From positions 49,908,516-49,972,515 of the forward strand of contig CM051033.1 in the NCBI GenBank assembly GCA_027627225.1: DNA of 64,000 bases, in the 5' to 3' direction. The position numbers were made by a program, and so were the translations under genes. This DNA is from Congeria kusceri (taxonomy: Eukaryota > Mollusca > Bivalvia > Myida > Dreissenidae). Of the stretch, positions 60,901-64,000 are shown piece after piece (position 1 is the stretch's first letter; every line of letters begins with the position of its first letter). The notes under the pieces were generated by a model, which was not told the origin of the DNA, searched no databases, and saw only the letters and a program-made list of their open reading frames with translations.

Positions 60901-62095
60901 TGTTTCCCTCAATCTACTGTATGTGTCGCTGCGATTCACTCCTGAGAGAAATTTCATACCTGTCACCATGGAATTGCGCTATTGTTGACATCGTTGTGGA
61001 CAATGACGATTGTATCATTTTGATTTAATACCGATAACAAATCACCCTGGATCGCCGTGATTATCAGGGGTCAATTACAAAAAAATAGATGTACATTTAC
61101 AAGACAAAGCAAGACAATGTACAAAGAATTTAATGTACTGTACATGTGTAATATATGCTGTAGTAAGTGCAGAAAACATTTCCTAGAGCATCAGTTATAT
61201 TTAAAAAAATCAGTAAAATGACAACTAATTAATAGTAGATTCAAGTAAGTGTGTATGTACTATGTTTCGTATCAATTATGTTCAAAAAAGCAGATATAAG
61301 TGACAATAAAACTTGAAAGCAAACAGAAAAAAATACAAATGACAAAGGAAACAATTCAATATGGAATAAATTATGAAGTAATCGTGTCGAACTTTTGCAT
61401 CTTTTATTGGTGTTGTGTAACCTAAACCAACTGTCAAGTCAACGTACATGTATATACATGTATTTGAGTTTCCGTATGTATACATATATGTACAAACGAA
61501 AACCTTTCCATGATTAAAATCTGGCTTATAGTGCGTTTAAAAGCAATGTTTCTTATGCGGGAGCCATATAGTGATTGTCCTGTCCGTCCGTCCGTGACAC
61601 GGTTAAGTAGAATTTACCGTTTTGTCTAGGAATCAGGGTCAACTCGGCCCGAATATTAACTCGGTCCGGTCTTACTCGGCCCACTAATTCGACCAGGTCG
61701 TATATACTCGGCCTAATTTTATTCAATTAGTGTTAAATACTTAAAATATCGTAATGTTTGTGGTAAAACATGGTAAAATGAATAAATTATATTTTAGATC
61801 ATTATACGTTTATTTAAATCAAATGATATGTGTATATACATTTTAAACTATGATCTAAGTATATATTTAAATTTTGCCAACATAAAAGTGATCTTAAACA
61901 TAGACATAGTCTTTATATACAAACACCACCAAAAAGTACACCAATACATATTTAAACAGTATATACAGTTGACTTGTTCAACATATACAGTAATATATTT
62001 ATGTAACAGCAATACAAAATGAAGTACACAATCTTCATGTAATATATTTATAGACATAAATATATACATATATATAAGTCATTTCACATATAAGT
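60901..62095. other. AT-rich DNA with a short ACTCGGCCC repeat
   Basis: GTCCGTCCGTCCGTG near 61582 and ACTCGG(C/T)CC words at about 61654-61713 (five times) stand out. No gene seen. Confidence 0.4.
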
Positions 62096-62226
62096 ACGGA
62101 GCCCGTACACACGTCAGACTGTTCCCATGAACGCGGATGTTGACATCCTCCCGTCCACGTAATGCTGCCAACAGGTATGCAAGGCCATTTCTTTCCTGGA
62201 GCAGACCGCTGGACGCACAGTCTCAC

Positions 62227-62315
62227 CAGTTCAGCCTCGCGCCTCAGGAGCGGGACGATCCGATAGAAAGACATTCCTGCAACACCAGCCTGGCCGTTGA
62301 CACGATGGTGCCAGC
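62227..62315 (-). CDS. Exon-like GC-rich segment
   Basis: Minus strand: CAATATTTTCAG acceptor, an open 89-nt segment reading WHHRVNGQAGVAGMSFYRIV then PLLRREAEL, and GTGAGA as a donor. GC content is far above its AT-rich flanks. The frame also stays open beyond the donor. I do not recognise the protein; it could be a host exon or a transposon exon. Confidence 0.25.
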
Positions 62316-62343
62316 CTGAAAATATTGAGCATACATAACATAC

Positions 62344-62460
62344 AATATAATGCTAAAATAAATATGATAAAAATAATAAAATAATGCGATATATAAAAAT
62401 TATACATATTTGTATCTTATTATTTTATTATTTATATCATATTTATTTTAGCATTATATT
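62344..62460. repeat. 42-bp AT-rich inverted repeat, 33-bp spacer
   Basis: The arms 62344-62385 and 62419-62460 are reverse complements at 41 of 42 positions. They carry TAATGCTAAAATAAATATGA and its inverse. A further partial arm (GCATTTTAGCATTATAC) follows near 62470. Confidence 0.9.
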
Positions 62461-62529
62461 TATATTATATGCATTTTAGCATTATACATCCGTCTATAGA
62501 ATACATGTACATGTATATATAGATATATA

Positions 62530-63135
62530 TTGCATTACTTCCCAGCCAGGAAGCCTAGTTTGGTCCGATATCTATCCGATATGTTGTGAATTGGTCCGAT
62601 AGCTATTAGATATGTTTTCAACAATATCGGATAAAAATTGTGAGCGATATCTATCCGATCAACGTTTTGCCCATCGGCATTTGATCGGATAGATATCGAA
62701 GCATTGTTTATCGGACGTATATCGGATAGACCTCGGGCCAATATCGTTCCAGCTAGCAAGCCTACATTGGTCCGATATCTACTAGATATGTTTTCAACAA
62801 TATCGGATAGATCGTGAGCGATATCTATCCGATCAACGTTTTGCCCATCGGCATTTGATCGGATAGATATCGGAGCATTGTTTATCGTACGTATACGGTT
62901 AGACATCGGGCCAATATCGTTCCAACTAGCAAGCCTACTTTGGTCTGATATCTATTAGATTTGTTTTCAACAATATCGGATAGATGTCGTGAGCGATATC
63001 TATCCGATCAACGTTTTGCCCATCGGCATTTGATCGGATAGATATCGGAGCATTGGTTATCGGACGTATATCGGATTGACATCGCGCAAATATCATTCCA
63101 GCTAGCAAGCCTACATTGGTCCGATATCTATTCGA
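62530..63135. repeat. Satellite of ~175-bp units with an internal 16-bp perfect hairpin
   Basis: The landmark AACGTTTTGCCCATCGGC occurs at 62661, 62835 and 63010. Each unit contains CGATATCTATCCGATC and, 22 bases later, its exact inverse (62645/62683, 62819/62857, 62994/63032). CCAGCTAGCAAGCCTA joins the units. Minus-strand frames of 123 and 78 codons are translations of the satellite. Confidence 0.9.
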
Positions 63136-63590
63136 CGATGTTGTCAATATCTTTGGAATTGATAACCACACTTGTTTAGTTTAATGCTTAATTTCAAAAT
63201 GATGTGCAGTTTGCAACAACACTCAAGAAAGTGTACATATCTTCATTTTTAATAACTACATCTAATTCTATCTTCTCAAAACATTTACTACGTTTGAGAA
63301 CCAAATTATAATAAAACAATCCCAAAAAGCTGCGATAAATATAACAGAAGAAAATCATCAAGGGAATGTATACACTATTTCTTTAAACAAAGGTACCGTT
63401 TATATGATCTTTCATTGTCTTCATTTTTAATTAATATTTAAATCAGTTACGAGTTTATAGCTTAAAACCTTAAAGGACAAGTTACATTGAAATCTGATAG
63501 GTTTGCATAAAAAGTCACAACATGTCAGTGATGTGACAGTAACCAAGGAAAAGCTAAGAAATGCTATCATTTATTAAAAGTTGAATTGCC
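63136..63590. other. AT-rich spacer
   Basis: Nothing recognised. Confidence 0.4.
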
Positions 63591-63690
63591 ACTGAAAACA
63601 ATTACAAATGCTTTCACTGAAAACAATTACAAATGCTTTCACTGAAAACAATTACAAATGCTTTCACTGAAAGCAATTACAAATGCTTTC
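63591..63690. repeat. Four 25-bp tandem repeats
   Basis: ACTGAAAACAATTACAAATG plus CTTTC, repeated head to tail four times with one change in the last copy. No spacers, so not a CRISPR array. Confidence 0.95.
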
Positions 63691-64000
63691 TATCAGTGTG
63701 TAAGTTATTTATGAATATTAGCATCATCCACTATCAAACATGCTATAAAACCCGTGCAACAAAATTGAAAAAGTTAATCATTCAGCAATACTTAACCGAC
63801 AATTAATTGTATTAGACATTTAGTATCAAATTGAATTTTCCACATTTCAATGACCTTGATATGATAAAACTAAATATTTAAAAATCATATAAACAAATGA
63901 AAATCTAATTCAAATCCAAACTTGAAATGAAAACAAAATCTATGACAATTCCAGTAAAAAATGAAAACACACTGAAATACAAAAACAACAACACATATTT
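63691..64000. other. AT-rich end of window
   Basis: No feature seen. Confidence 0.4.

Noticed and set aside
62535..63171. Reading frames of 123 and 78 codons (minus) with repeated SNADGQNVDRIDIAH
   Set aside because: They are translations of the 175-bp hairpin satellite, repeating with its period.
63591..63690. Four 25-bp repeats that might suggest a CRISPR array
   Set aside because: Repeats are directly adjacent with no spacers, in a eukaryotic AT-rich context.

Overview
The window looks like a repeat-dense, AT-rich stretch of a marine or freshwater bivalve mollusc nuclear genome. The evidence is the type of interspersed repeats: many short elements with 5' and 3' hairpins, GTCCGTCC-type microsatellites and tandem cores of about 140-170 bp, as in bivalve pearl/HINE elements. 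A molluscan-type LINE and mollusc-like genes in long unbroken reading frames point the same way. The species cannot be told from the sequence. No bacterial operons, CRISPR arrays, rRNA genes or convincing functional tRNA genes were seen.

The only convincing intact host genes are two tandem, same-strand (minus), intronless reading frames at 8330-10435 (701 aa) and 13670-15871 (733 aa). Both encode type II membrane glycoside hydrolases of family 31, of the myogenesis-regulating glycosidase (MYORG) type. Both keep the FKFDAGE nucleophile motif and a DKDS-x-WG motif that probably carries the acid/base. Each has a splice-acceptor-like site just upstream of its ATG, so a 5'-UTR intron is likely.

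Almost everything else is mobile DNA. (1) Helentron/HINE-like elements: several families end in a GC-rich hairpin followed by CTCTTG or CCTTG, have matching subterminal inverted repeats, and carry very different tandem cores (about 139, 155, 160, 162, 164, 166 or 169 bp). Copies lie at 1-999, 1984-3537, 5802-7248, 16209-17034 (minus), 25130-26149, 34007-36335, 37904-39290, 49592-49961, 52497-53215 and 55845-57923. (2) TIR DNA elements: an 804-bp element with TTA duplication (34976-35779) and a truncated sister (40371-41060), a 427-bp TA-flanked MITE (33066-33492), a hAT-like element with an 8-bp duplication (56567-57706), and a pair of about 330-bp MITEs (3933, 10644). (3) Retroelements: a decayed CR1/jockey-type LINE (about 41190-44600, minus), a LINE C-terminal fragment (30503-30934, minus), a Ty3/gypsy LTR with primer binding site (20327-20829) and an integrase C-terminal remnant (22041-22238), and a tRNA-like SINE head (about 55605-55705). 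(4) Satellites, hairpins and microsatellites, including palindromic arrays at 53236-54835 and 62530-63135.

The 44.6-49.6 kb stretch is AT-rich, mostly free of recognisable repeats and without a gene I can identify; it may be intron or intergenic DNA. The most interesting non-genic patterns are the modular re-use of the same HINE ends around unrelated cores, and the recurrence of perfect nuclear-receptor-type motifs (AGGTCA direct repeats, TCAAGGTCA) in the cores of several repeat families.
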